From: Frisingicoccus caecimuris
GTDB taxonomy: Bacteria; Bacillota; Clostridia; Lachnospirales; Lachnospiraceae
DNA length: 64,000 nucleotides
Direction: 5' to 3'
Assembly: GCF_004340975.1 (NCBI RefSeq)
Contig: NZ_SLXA01000001.1
Coordinates: 235,012 to 299,011 of the forward strand
Shown one piece after another: positions 51,365 through 60,440 of this stretch; position 1 is the stretch's first letter; the number at the start of each line of letters is the position of its first letter. The notes beneath the pieces were generated by a model, which saw nothing but the letters and a program-made list of their open reading frames with translations, ran no database searches and was not told where the DNA came from. The position numbers and the translations under genes are program-made.

Positions 51365-52204
51365 ATGATGCTTAAATTAATTGACTGGGTTCAAAATCTA
51401 TTAAAAAAAATCCGAAAAGACCGTCTTGCCGCCTACTCCGGCCAGTCGGCCTACTTTATCATACTGTCCTTCCTGCCTTTTCTTCTGTTTCTTTTGACAT
51501 TGGTACAGCATCTGCCGATCGATATGGAAAATTTGATGGATGCCATTTTCCTGGTGATTCCCCGCTCCTATGAAACGACAGTGGCTGCCATACTCAATGA
51601 TATTCATGTTGAATCCGGCGCAACTATTCTTTCCGTATCTGTTATTATGACCATATGGACCGCCGGAAAAGGTATTATGGCCCTTTCCGACGGACTGAAT
51701 TCGGTACAGGAAATTGAAGAAAACCGAAACTATTTTATTCTCCGGTTGAAAGCGGCCCTCTATACACTGCTGTTTGCCATTGTGATCATCTTTACAGTGA
51801 TCGTACTTGTCTTCGGTAACCGCATTTATTCCTGGCTGCGTACCGCAATACCAAATATGCCGGAATATTCCCAGATTTTAAGTATGCTCCAATCCTTTAT
51901 TGCCATTGGATTTTATATTTTAATTTTTACTCTGTTTTACAAGTTTCTTCCCGCCAAGCCGATGAAAACCTTGAAGCAGCTTCCCGGCGCTATATTTACA
52001 ACTGCCGGATGGATGATCGGCTCCTATATTTTTTCTTTATATGTTGAATACTCCAGCAGTTCTTCTTATATGTACGGCAGCCTTACCTACTTGATACTCT
52101 TCTTCATCTACCTGTACTTAATGATGTATATTTTCTTTTTGGGAGCAGAACTCAATTATTTCCTCTTTCCTGATAAGAAAGAAGATTTTCATTTACTGTA
52201 TTAA
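51365..52204 (+). CDS. YihY/BrkB (RbnBN) family inner membrane protein
   Basis: 279 aa with about six membrane helices. Family features: 'YSGQSAYFIILSFLPFLLFL' near the N-terminus, a central 'WTAGKGIMALSDGLNSVQEI' segment, and 'LPGAIFTTAGWMIGSYIFSLYV' (continued) near the C-terminus. Once called ribonuclease BN in error; function is still unclear, possibly transport or envelope-related. AGGAGG precedes ATG 51365; ATG 51368 is also possible. Confidence 0.9.
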   Translation: MMLKLIDWVQNLLKKIRKDRLAAYSGQSAYFIILSFLPFLLFLLTLVQHLPIDMENLMDAIFLVIPRSYETTVAAILNDIHVESGATILSVSVIMTIWTAGKGIMALSDGLNSVQEIEENRNYFILRLKAALYTLLFAIVIIFTVIVLVFGNRIYSWLRTAIPNMPEYSQILSMLQSFIAIGFYILIFTLFYKFLPAKPMKTLKQLPGAIFTTAGWMIGSYIFSLYVEYSSSSSYMYGSLTYLILFFIYLYLMMYIFFLGAELNYFLFPDKKEDFHLLY

Positions 52205-52207
52205 ATT

Positions 52208-52244
52208 TAAGGGTCGGCAGTTTTTAATTGCCGACCCTTATTTT
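52208..52244. terminator. Bidirectional terminator between YihY and SpoIID-like genes
   Basis: AAGGGTCGGCA and TGCCGACCCTT arms around an AT-rich loop, with T-rich flanks on both strands. Confidence 0.88.
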
Positions 52245-54508
52245 TACTCCGTGATCAATTCTGAATCTGGAAAAAAGTATTTTAAAATCTCATCATATGT
52301 TTTTCCCATCTCGGCCATTTTCATGGCCCCGTTCTGGCTCATTCCGCAGCCATGCCCGTATCCACCGCCGTGAATCAGAACCCCCTCACATATATTATTT
52401 TCAACCACCGCATCCATATAGCAATAAGCGCTCGGAAGCATTTCCCATCCTGTCACCGCCTCTCCGCTCTGCGGAATGAGTTCTGCATTGACCGGAGAAA
52501 ATATCTGTCGGATTTTATATTCGCCATAGACCGTACATGTGTCCAGACCGCCGTCAAGACGGATGGCTTTAAGCAAACCGCTCTCCGCCCGTTCAAGCAC
52601 CGTGACACTGGTCAGCTCGCCGATATCTGTCTGACAGACATTTAGCACACTGTTCCGGATATCTTCTGCAGATACAAATACCTGCCAGCGAAACCACGGC
52701 AGTTCCTGTTCAAAGTAATCCGCACCATCTTCCATATTGATAAAACGCCGGAAATCCTCTTCCTGCATAAGATTTAACGTTACAGAATCGTCACTCAAAA
52801 AAACGGACACTGCCTTTTCATCATCCGTACCGCTGCCGCTGTACCAGACATCTTTTGCATCCGAGGTATGACCGCAGGAAGTAGAAAAGAAATAAGTCGC
52901 CGTCAGCCCCTCCGGATTCTGGAGTACCTGTCCCCGTGTCTCAGAAGCCGCCTGAATACTTTCCTCACATTCTTCCTGATTATTATATACCTGGCTGGAC
53001 ACCGTATCATCCAGATTCGCCGGATAGTCCCGAAAAGTTGTTCCAAGAGCTCTCCGTCCGAAAGTCCGGGCACACACCGCCTGCACCTTCAGCGCTTCCT
53101 GCCCATAGGATACCGGCATTTCACCAGGGATCACACCGGCGACATAATCTTCCATGTTCACCTGATTTATAACGAGCAATCCGCCTGCAGCCTCCTGAAT
53201 CTGAATTTCACCATGATAGGAAGGCGCTCCGCTGCTTCGTTCCAGAGAAAGAACTTGTATTTTGCCCCGTTCATTTTCTGCTTTGATCGCCACTTCACCG
53301 CCCCCTTCAAAAATACTTTCTCCCTGGGAAAATGTCACTTCCGTACCGGCCTCATACCGTTTTACCTCATCATTTCCCATAACAAGAAACGGCTCTGAAG
53401 AGGTCACGGTCACCGAGGATTGTTCATAGACCTGCCCGGTTCCATGAAGCAACACCCGAATCGTCTCCTCGGCATAATCCTGATAAATAATCCCGCAGAT
53501 TTCATTCCCCTTGAGAACAAACTCATACACTGTGCCGTCTGTTGCCAGTTCATCTTTCGAAATCACCTTCGGCGATGGATAGATTTGATAAACTACCAGA
53601 TTTTCAGAAATCGGAACCGTACCATAATCTTTGAGTACAGCAGCCCTCTCCTCTATTCCTGTCAATGCGGCCTTTAAACGGCTCGTCTTATAGTCCACAC
53701 CGTTCAAACGCCCTTCGGTAAAAGTTAAATCCGCCATATTCGGCTCCAGTTTCTGATTAAGTTTTCCTTCCAGCTTGATACTGCGCTCATATCCATCAAA
53801 AAAAATCTGTATTTCATCACCTTCTCCTGACTCAATCCAGACATTTTCTATCCGGCACATATCATCCGCTTTTCCTGCAACGCAAAGGATTTCATCTCCA
53901 GCCGTATAGACTTCAAGACTGTAATCCATGTAAATATCCATCGCAAGCCCTTCAGCCGAATACAGCCCCCGGCTTGTCAGTGTCTGCCACGCTCCCAGTG
54001 CCGATATATTTGACGGCGTCCCGTGAATAGACAATTTTTCCCTCTGAACCCGGGAGCTTTCCGCAGAAAGCAGCTGATAGACCTCACACCACTGTGTCCT
54101 CGGAACCATGCCATCCCCCTGATGGTATTTCAATGAAAAAGACAGCAAGTCCTCTGAAAGATGAAATTGCTCCATGATATATTTTAAATCACCATAAGTG
54201 AATGTATCCCCGGGATGAAATTTCCCGTCCTCCCGCAGGCTCATCCATCCTTCGTTTAACGCCACTGCCGCATATTTTGCGTACCACTCTTCTCCGGCAA
54301 TATCCTCCGGCAGTCCGTCCCCGCTTTTTTTCTGTGTTTCACACGTTTCTCTGTCGTATCGCATCAAGGCCAACATCCTGGCGATCTGGGCACGGTTCAT
54401 CATTTCATTGGATGTCCACTGTCGATGAATGTTCATAAAGTAAATGAGTAAAACTGTCAAAGCTGCTGAAAAAATGCCTATATGTATCAGGTAACGCCGC
54501 AAATACAT
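52244..54508 (-). CDS. SpoIID/LytB-domain protein
   Basis: About 754 aa. One N-terminal membrane anchor (~5-25), an SLH-like region (~50-120; 'EGWMSLREDGKFHPGDTFTYGDL' in part), a beta-rich middle, and a SpoIID domain (~440-754) with 'YVAGVIPGEMPVSYGQEALK', 'AVCARTFG', 'FFSTSCGHTSDAKDVW' and the tail 'GYGHGCGMSQNGAMKMAEMG'. SpoIID enzymes are lytic transglycosylases acting on denuded glycan; LytB-type members also act outside sporulation. ATG at 54508 lies close to AAGGAG; TTG at 54502 fits the spacing as well, and the frame is open to 54541. Confidence 0.88.
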   Translation of the reverse strand: MYLRRYLIHIGIFSAALTVLLIYFMNIHRQWTSNEMMNRAQIARMLALMRYDRETCETQKKSGDGLPEDIAGEEWYAKYAAVALNEGWMSLREDGKFHPGDTFTYGDLKYIMEQFHLSEDLLSFSLKYHQGDGMVPRTQWCEVYQLLSAESSRVQREKLSIHGTPSNISALGAWQTLTSRGLYSAEGLAMDIYMDYSLEVYTAGDEILCVAGKADDMCRIENVWIESGEGDEIQIFFDGYERSIKLEGKLNQKLEPNMADLTFTEGRLNGVDYKTSRLKAALTGIEERAAVLKDYGTVPISENLVVYQIYPSPKVISKDELATDGTVYEFVLKGNEICGIIYQDYAEETIRVLLHGTGQVYEQSSVTVTSSEPFLVMGNDEVKRYEAGTEVTFSQGESIFEGGGEVAIKAENERGKIQVLSLERSSGAPSYHGEIQIQEAAGGLLVINQVNMEDYVAGVIPGEMPVSYGQEALKVQAVCARTFGRRALGTTFRDYPANLDDTVSSQVYNNQEECEESIQAASETRGQVLQNPEGLTATYFFSTSCGHTSDAKDVWYSGSGTDDEKAVSVFLSDDSVTLNLMQEEDFRRFINMEDGADYFEQELPWFRWQVFVSAEDIRNSVLNVCQTDIGELTSVTVLERAESGLLKAIRLDGGLDTCTVYGEYKIRQIFSPVNAELIPQSGEAVTGWEMLPSAYCYMDAVVENNICEGVLIHGGGYGHGCGMSQNGAMKMAEMGKTYDEILKYFFPDSELITE

Positions 54509-54556
54509 CCTCTCCTTCCGGAAAATCATCCTAAAACACACCCAAATGGATAAAAA

Positions 54557-54776
54557 AAAGACGGCAACTATACCGTCTTTTGTTCTTAAAAATAATATAC
54601 CCAGAGTGCCGTCTCCTGCCTTTTGACGCCTAACCCGACGCCAAGTGGGTTACCTCGTCAAGTTTTCTGTCTTCCACTGCAAACGGAGGCCTGACATATT
54701 CTTGATATATGGTATCCCGTATACATAAATGTAGGTTCAAAACAGCAGGATCATCGTACACCCCAGGCTACTTTCT
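54557..54776 (-). ncRNA. ssrS: Probable 6S RNA
   Basis: A consensus promoter at 54783-54811 drives a ~220-nt untranslated RNA ending in a terminator (AAAGACGG/CCGTCTTT plus eight T, 54582-54557). The RNA folds as one long interrupted hairpin: CCTGGGGTG pairs with CACTCTGGG at the closing end, TCCTGC with GCAGGA, TTTTGA with TCAAAA, with a large central bubble. That is the 6S architecture, which mimics an open promoter and binds sigma-A RNA polymerase. The primary sequence was not compared with a model, so another structured RNA cannot be excluded. Confidence 0.7.
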
Positions 54777-54782
54777 GAATTT

Positions 54783-54811
54783 ATTATATCCTAAATGTTT
54801 TTAAAATTCAA
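54783..54811 (-). promoter_or_regulatory. Promoter of the probable 6S RNA
   Basis: TTGAAT (54811-54806), 17-bp spacer, TATAAT (54788-54783). Confidence 0.8.
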
Positions 54812-54933
54812 GTATCAATAACACAGATACTTTATATGACAAAAATTGTCATTGGTCATCCTTTGTATGGACTTTTTTTCATCCCCGTGCTACTATAAGT
54901 ATATGCAAATTCACATATAAAATGAGGTTTACA

Positions 54934-55773
54934 ATGAAAAAACTTTCAAAACTTATTCAATCAATCCGACATTTGTTTACGATACTCTGCGGGGCGATTC
55001 TTTTTTTCATCCGTCCCCGACTCATGCTGAATCATCAAAAAAAATGGGCGCCATTTGTACAATGGGACTATGCCCACCGGGGTCTTCATGATAATCTCTG
55101 GGGTGTTCCGGAAAACTCTCTGCCGGCCTTTCAGGCTGCCGTGGACAAGGGATATGGTATCGAACTGGATGTCCATCTGACAGCAGATAATGAGCTGGTC
55201 GTTCACCACGACGACACCCTCTACCGCATGTGCCATGTGGAAAGGGATATCAAAGATATGACCCTGAAAGAAATCCGACAGTATACACTCCTTGGAACAG
55301 AAGAAAAGATACCGACACTTCAGGAAGTTCTTGAACTGGTAGGCGGCCGGGTACCGCTTTTAATCGAACTAAAGACCGAATCCCATACCTGCGACCGGCT
55401 GTGCCGTATTTTATCCAAAACCATGCGAAGCTACTCCGGCAATTATATCCTGGAATCTTTCAATCCACTGGCCCTTCGGTGGTTCCGCAAAAATGAACCA
55501 CAGATATTACGCGGCCAGCTTTCCTGTAACTTTTTTAAGGAAAAGCCCCATTGTGATCTGGTGTTATTTATGATCACCGTCCTCGGCTCTAACTTTCTTT
55601 CCCGCCCGGACTTTATATCTTATAAATACACCGATTACAAAAATCCGTCGGTTCGTATCAACTGTCGTCTCTTTCAGGCACGTCTGGCGCTCTGGACTAT
55701 CAATACCATTGATGCTTACGACGCGGTTCGAAACAGTGCCGACCTGATCATATTTGAAGGTATTGAGCCATAA
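54934..55773 (+). CDS. Glycerophosphodiester phosphodiesterase, membrane-anchored
   Basis: About 279 aa. One N-terminal hydrophobic segment (~12-32), then a GDPD TIM barrel: 'YAHRGLHDNLWGVPENSLPA' (catalytic His and Glu), 'GIELDVHLTADNELVVHHDD' (metal ligands and second His), 'PLLIELKTES'. Hydrolyses glycerophosphodiesters to glycerol-3-phosphate and an alcohol. ATG at 54934 is preferred since GAGG lies 6 nt before it, within the longer frame starting at 54922. Confidence 0.92.
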   Translation: MKKLSKLIQSIRHLFTILCGAILFFIRPRLMLNHQKKWAPFVQWDYAHRGLHDNLWGVPENSLPAFQAAVDKGYGIELDVHLTADNELVVHHDDTLYRMCHVERDIKDMTLKEIRQYTLLGTEEKIPTLQEVLELVGGRVPLLIELKTESHTCDRLCRILSKTMRSYSGNYILESFNPLALRWFRKNEPQILRGQLSCNFFKEKPHCDLVLFMITVLGSNFLSRPDFISYKYTDYKNPSVRINCRLFQARLALWTINTIDAYDAVRNSADLIIFEGIEP

Positions 55774-55777
55774 ACAT

Positions 55778-55836
55778 AAAGGGAATATTAACTGACCGGC
55801 ATATTCTGATGATCAGATAATACTCCCTTTTATTTT
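55778..55836. terminator. Bidirectional terminator after the glycerophosphodiesterase gene
   Basis: AAAGGGAATATTA and TAATACTCCCTTT arms plus inner CTGA/TCAG pairing, between convergent genes. Confidence 0.8.
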
Positions 55837-55843
55837 TCACTTA

Positions 55844-56476
55844 TCATATATAATTACAGATATCCTCTGTCTTTGTTACAGTCACGCCAATATTTTCCAA
55901 TTCCTGAATGCCTCTCTTATATAATCCGGACATTGCATCCGCCGCAAGCACAATACGAAAATCTCTTTCGCTGGCTTCATATATTGATGTTCTTGGACAA
56001 TTAGGAAAATTACAACCGGAAAAAATCAACGTATTTACTTTCTTTTCCCGAAGGAAAGCTTCCAATCCAGTGCGATAAAAGGCGCCCCATCGGGATTTAT
56101 ACATGACCCAGTCGTTACTGCCAATCTGCTGAAATTCACCGTTGATCAATCGATTCCAATCCAGTTCCACCTTATCTTCCGGTTTCAGCTCTTCAGGAAA
56201 ATCAATGCCTTCGGAATAGGGCCGAAACAACACGGCTCCGTTCTGAACCATACTGCGTCTGCACAAATCCACATTTGAACCATCAGGCAAATACGCCCGG
56301 ACCACATGAATCACCGGCATACTGCTCTCACGCACATGTCTGACCAGTTCTTGTAATTTCGGAAGCACATCATAGCTTCCGGCTATTTCAAAAGGCGCTC
56401 CAGGTAAAATACAATCATTTTGATAATCAATGATGATCAATGCGCTATGTGCATAATCCGGCACCAGTAAATCCAT
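55844..56476 (-). CDS. Isochorismatase-family cysteine hydrolase
   Basis: 210 aa. Catalytic triad visible: Asp in 'ALIIIDYQND', Lys in 'WVMYKSRWGAFY' and Cys in 'LIFSGCNFPNCPRTSIYEAS'. Such enzymes hydrolyse amides (nicotinamide-like, carbamoyl compounds) or isochorismate; specificity is not predictable. It follows thrC by 30 bp in the same direction and may be cotranscribed. Confidence 0.9.
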   Translation of the reverse strand: MDLLVPDYAHSALIIIDYQNDCILPGAPFEIAGSYDVLPKLQELVRHVRESSMPVIHVVRAYLPDGSNVDLCRRSMVQNGAVLFRPYSEGIDFPEELKPEDKVELDWNRLINGEFQQIGSNDWVMYKSRWGAFYRTGLEAFLREKKVNTLIFSGCNFPNCPRTSIYEASERDFRIVLAADAMSGLYKRGIQELENIGVTVTKTEDICNYI

Positions 56477-56505
56477 GTCTGTATCCTCCTCCGCTTCTCA
56501 GAAAT

Positions 56506-57996
56506 CTACTGAATTCCAAGCCACTGCTTTACGGTTGCTTCCATGGCATCCACCGCACATATATTGTTGTGACGTACCGGCGCTGTACGAATCTCTTTCA
56601 CAGCTTCCGGCTCCGGTGTATTGGAAAGCTTCACCAGTTCATCGACCAGTTCAAATTCATCAAGCGCATCATATTTTTTATCAATAGCTGTCATAACGCT
56701 GCGGGCAAATTTATATGGGCTTGCCGTTGATGCAATGACCGTCGGCTTTGCATCTTTTGTATCTGCCACATATTTTTTATAAACAGATGCCGCTACGGCG
56801 GTATGGGTATCAATCACATAGCCAGTGTTTTCATAAAGATTTTTGATCGCCTCGGCCGTTTCCTTTTCATCTGCATAGTTGCCGTAGAAATCTGTCAGTC
56901 CCGCTTTCATTTCTTCTGTAATTGTATACTCACCTTCACCGGAAAGGGCCTGCATCATCGCTGCATTCTTCTCGGCATCATTTCCGGCGATCCGGTAGAT
57001 CAGACGTTCCAGATTGCTGGAAATCAAAATATCCATCGATGGAGAAGATGTTACTGTGAACTCACGTTTTTTATCATATGTACCTGTTGTAAAGAAATCA
57101 AATAAGACTTTATTTGTGTTCGATGCACAGATTAATTTATCTATCGGAAGACCGATCAACTTAGCATAGTAAGCCGCCAGAATATTTCCGAAGTTTCCGG
57201 TCGGTACGGTAATATTGATCAGCTCTCCGTTTTTAATCTGCTCATTTTTTACCAGGGTGGCATAGGCATATACATAGTAAACGATCTGTGGTACCAGACG
57301 TCCGATATTGATGGAGTTTGCAGAAGAAAACTGGAAACCGGCCCCGTCCAGTTCTTTCGCCAGTTTCTGGTCGTTGAACATCTTCTTTACACCGGTCTGA
57401 GCATCATCAAAGTTTCCTTTAATACCGACAACAAAGGTATTGTCCCCCTTCTGGGTCACCATCTGTTTTTCCTGAACCGGACTGACACCGTCCTTCGGAT
57501 AAAATACGATGATCCGTGTTCCCGGAACATCGGCAAAACCAGCCATCGCTGCCTTTCCCGTATCTCCGGATGTAGCTGTCAAAATAACGATCTCATTATC
57601 CACATGATTCTTCTTTGCAGCCGTTGTCATTAAATGAGGCAAAATAGATAAAGCCATATCTTTAAATGCAATCGTATTACCGTGGAAAAGCTCCAGGAAA
57701 TAGGCTCCATCTGCCTGTACCAACGGTGCGATCACTTCCGTATCAAACTTGGAATCATAGGCATTTGCAATACATCTTTTCAATTCTTCCTCTGTAAAGT
57801 CTGTCAAAAACAGTTTCATAACCTCATAAGCTACTTCCTGATAGCTCATGCCGGCCAGTTTTTCTACCGACACTTCCAATTTTGGTAAAGATGTAGGGAC
57901 AAATAAACCGCCGTCATCTGCAAGACCTTTTAAAATGGCCTGAGATGCTGTTACTGTTTCACCATGTCCCCGTGTACTGGTATATGTCAAATTCAT
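56506..57996 (-). CDS. thrC: Threonine synthase
   Basis: About 496 aa, PLP-dependent; converts O-phosphohomoserine to threonine. Segments: 'STRGHGETVTASQAILKGLA', PLP Lys in 'GNTIAFKDMALSILPHLM', 'ATSGDTGKAAMAGFADVPG', 'SANSINIGRLVPQIVYYVYA' and 'VPTGNFGNILAAYYAKLIG'. This is the longer, E. coli/yeast-like type. ATG at 57996 is the family-typical start ('MNLTYTSTRG') with a GAGGG site; upstream codons to 58032 are unsupported. Confidence 0.96.
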   Translation of the reverse strand: MNLTYTSTRGHGETVTASQAILKGLADDGGLFVPTSLPKLEVSVEKLAGMSYQEVAYEVMKLFLTDFTEEELKRCIANAYDSKFDTEVIAPLVQADGAYFLELFHGNTIAFKDMALSILPHLMTTAAKKNHVDNEIVILTATSGDTGKAAMAGFADVPGTRIIVFYPKDGVSPVQEKQMVTQKGDNTFVVGIKGNFDDAQTGVKKMFNDQKLAKELDGAGFQFSSANSINIGRLVPQIVYYVYAYATLVKNEQIKNGELINITVPTGNFGNILAAYYAKLIGLPIDKLICASNTNKVLFDFFTTGTYDKKREFTVTSSPSMDILISSNLERLIYRIAGNDAEKNAAMMQALSGEGEYTITEEMKAGLTDFYGNYADEKETAEAIKNLYENTGYVIDTHTAVAASVYKKYVADTKDAKPTVIASTASPYKFARSVMTAIDKKYDALDEFELVDELVKLSNTPEPEAVKEIRTAPVRHNNICAVDAMEATVKQWLGIQ

Positions 57997-58060
57997 CTTT
58001 TTTCCCTCTTTCTCTATCAAACAAATGTGCACTTTAGTATATCACAGTATCTATCTGGCT

Positions 58061-58744
58061 TCAAGCCTCTTTCGCCATCTGATTTTCAATTTGAATGTAC
58101 AATATTTTGAACAAAATCCATAGAACAGCAATAATAATGACCGGAATCCACCACTGGATATCAAACAGGTGGATATCGGATAAAAAGAAAACGCCGCCAT
58201 AAGCCGCAGCTACGATCACTGCGATGAGGACGATCAATCCGGCCATCTGTGGATTTGTCATACGATTGGTTTTGGTTTTTAAAATTCCGGAAACATAGAG
58301 ATAGATGAAAACTGTACCCAAAAGAATGGCCGCCGTAGCCGACAAATATCCCAGATTAATTTCCACTGGATTTTTTAAGAAGTTGCCGCCATCAATGAGC
58401 GTATCAATCAAACGGACCAGATACATCAGTGCCAACGCATATATAATAGTAACACCCCGCGACAGGACAAGTTCTTTTGCCGACGCATGGCGCATATTTT
58501 CACAAAGTTTATTGCAATATTCCCGGTAGTCTCCACCGGACAAAAACTCAAGATTCTTTCTTTTACTATAAGAACGCAGGGTATTTCGGATAATCGTCTT
58601 ACGAACCCTCTCAACATCATAGTCACATATCTTTTGTGTTTTCATATATCCTGTCATATCTGATAAAAGTTTTTTATCCGATATGTTGAGTCGTCTTTCT
58701 CGTTCTTTATTTTCCCTTTTCAGACTGTTTAAGAGATTTTCCAT
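58061..58744 (-). CDS. Membrane protein of unknown function (DUF1129-like architecture)
   Basis: About 227 aa. A charged, helical N-terminal part (~1-95) is followed by four predicted membrane segments (~98-115, ~130-150, ~165-190, ~198-215). The layout resembles small DUF1129-type proteins, but no diagnostic motif is visible. ATG at 58744 lies 9 nt after AAGGAG; ATG at 58750 is too close to that site. It stands between thrC and metQ. Confidence 0.75.
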   Translation of the reverse strand: MENLLNSLKRENKERERRLNISDKKLLSDMTGYMKTQKICDYDVERVRKTIIRNTLRSYSKRKNLEFLSGGDYREYCNKLCENMRHASAKELVLSRGVTIIYALALMYLVRLIDTLIDGGNFLKNPVEINLGYLSATAAILLGTVFIYLYVSGILKTKTNRMTNPQMAGLIVLIAVIVAAAYGGVFFLSDIHLFDIQWWIPVIIIAVLWILFKILYIQIENQMAKEA

Positions 58745-58851
58745 GGACATTCTCTCCTTCAGTATATTACAAATGGCGGCCGAAAAACTCCGGCCGCCCG
58801 AGATAAACCAGAAAAAGCGGCAGAGCACACTCCTTCTGGATGCCGCATCAA

Positions 58852-59745
58852 TTATTCAATCGGTAATACAGCGCCTTCATATGTTGTTTCAATGAAGGAT
58901 TTGATTTCATCACTCTTAAGAACTTCTACTAAAGCCTTAATTTCTGCTCTTTCTTCGTCACCTTCACGAACTGCAATGATGTTTGCATACGTCTGAGCTG
59001 CTTCAGAATCGGATTCTTCTTTAGCCAGGGCATCATTTTCAACACTGAAATTTGCCTGAAGCGCATAGTTTCCATTCAAGACAACAAAATCTGCATCTTC
59101 TACAGCTCTGGCAATCTGTGCTGCTTCCATCTCAACGATTTTTACGTTATGAGGATTTTCAGCAATATCATTTGCTGTTGCATTTAAACCGGCATCTTCC
59201 TTTAATGTGAGAATGCCATTTGCTTCAAGAAGAAGTAAAGCTCTTGCTTCATTTGTTGCATCGTTTGGAACAATAATTTCAGCGCCATCCGGAATGTTTG
59301 TTAAATCGTTGGACTTTCCAGGGTAAATTCCCAATGGTTCATAGTGAATAGCACCTGCGGAAACAAGCTTTGTTCCCTGTTCTTCATTGAAGTTTTCAAG
59401 ATATGGTAAATGCTGGAAATAGTTTGCATCCACATCGCCTGCATCGACAACCTTGTTTGGCTGAACATAATCTGTAAATTCAACAACTTCCAGTTCAATA
59501 CCTTTTTCAGCCATTAATTCTTTTGCCGCATTTAAAATTTCTGCATGAGGTGTCGGGCTTGCCGCTACTGTTAATTTTGTTCCGGCTTCAGCAGCACCGT
59601 TTGTCTCCTTGCCTGTCTCTGCTGTTGTTTCTGCGCTTGTTTCAGCCTTTGTTTCTGCTTTTGTCTCTTTTGAAGAGTTGCCGCATCCTGTCACTGCTGC
59701 CACACAAAATGCTGCAGTCAGTACTAAAGCTAATCCTTTTTTCAT
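58852..59745 (-). CDS. metQ: D-methionine-type ABC transporter substrate-binding lipoprotein
   Basis: 297 aa. Lipoprotein signal with lipobox 'VTGC', a long Lys/Glu/Thr/Ala linker (~25-55), then a NlpA/MetQ domain: 'LTVAASPTPHAEILNAAKEL', 'VEFTDYVQPNKVVDAGDVDA', 'IVPNDATNEARALLLLE'. Binds methionine outside the membrane. The last gene of metN-metI-metQ. Confidence 0.95.
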   Translation of the reverse strand: MKKGLALVLTAAFCVAAVTGCGNSSKETKAETKAETSAETTAETGKETNGAAEAGTKLTVAASPTPHAEILNAAKELMAEKGIELEVVEFTDYVQPNKVVDAGDVDANYFQHLPYLENFNEEQGTKLVSAGAIHYEPLGIYPGKSNDLTNIPDGAEIIVPNDATNEARALLLLEANGILTLKEDAGLNATANDIAENPHNVKIVEMEAAQIARAVEDADFVVLNGNYALQANFSVENDALAKEESDSEAAQTYANIIAVREGDEERAEIKALVEVLKSDEIKSFIETTYEGAVLPIE

Positions 59746-59771
59746 TTTTATTCTCCCTTTCCTTTTTTCGT

Positions 59772-60440
59772 CTACTCCCGTATCCTTTTATCTGTTTTCT
59801 TGGAAATCTTCATACCGATCACCTGGAAAATCTGTACCAGAATTACAAGCAGGCTAACCGTCACCATCAGAATATCAAACTGATATCGGTTATAGCCGTA
59901 ACGAATGGCAATATCTCCAAGACCGCCGCCGCCAAGTGCTCCGGCCATGGCTGAATAGCCAAGAATCGTTCCGATCACAATGGTACATCCCACGATCAAT
60001 GAGGTCTTTGCTTCCGGAATAAGAACTTTGAGAATGATCGTTTTTGTAGAAGCTCCCATACTCAGAGCTGCCTCGATCACTCCCGGGTCCACTTCCAACA
60101 GCGAAGATTCAATCATACGCGCCACATAAGGCGCCGCAGCGATTACCAACGCCACGATCGTCGCCGTCGGACCGTAGCTTTTTCCGGCAATCAGGCGCAT
60201 CAGCGGAGTGACCAGAATCATCAGAATTAAAAATGGTACGGAACGTAATATATTTACAACCACATCGGTAACCATATTGACCACCGGCATCGGGTGCAAA
60301 CCACTTTTTCGTGTAACTACCAACAGGATTGCGATCGGCAGCCCCAGAATATAAGAAAAAACTGTGGAAACCAATACCATATATAAGGAGTCCCGGACAC
60401 CTTCCGCAATCATCATCCAAATATCTGAACTAAATAACAT
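59772..60440 (-). CDS. metI: Methionine ABC transporter permease
   Basis: 222 aa with five membrane helices and the MetI signature 'EAALSMGASTKTIILKVLIPEA' region (~130-152), plus 'GALGGGGLGDIAIRYGYNRY'. It overlaps metN by 11 bp and forms the channel of the MetNIQ system. Confidence 0.95.
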   Translation of the reverse strand: MLFSSDIWMMIAEGVRDSLYMVLVSTVFSYILGLPIAILLVVTRKSGLHPMPVVNMVTDVVVNILRSVPFLILMILVTPLMRLIAGKSYGPTATIVALVIAAAPYVARMIESSLLEVDPGVIEAALSMGASTKTIILKVLIPEAKTSLIVGCTIVIGTILGYSAMAGALGGGGLGDIAIRYGYNRYQFDILMVTVSLLVILVQIFQVIGMKISKKTDKRIRE

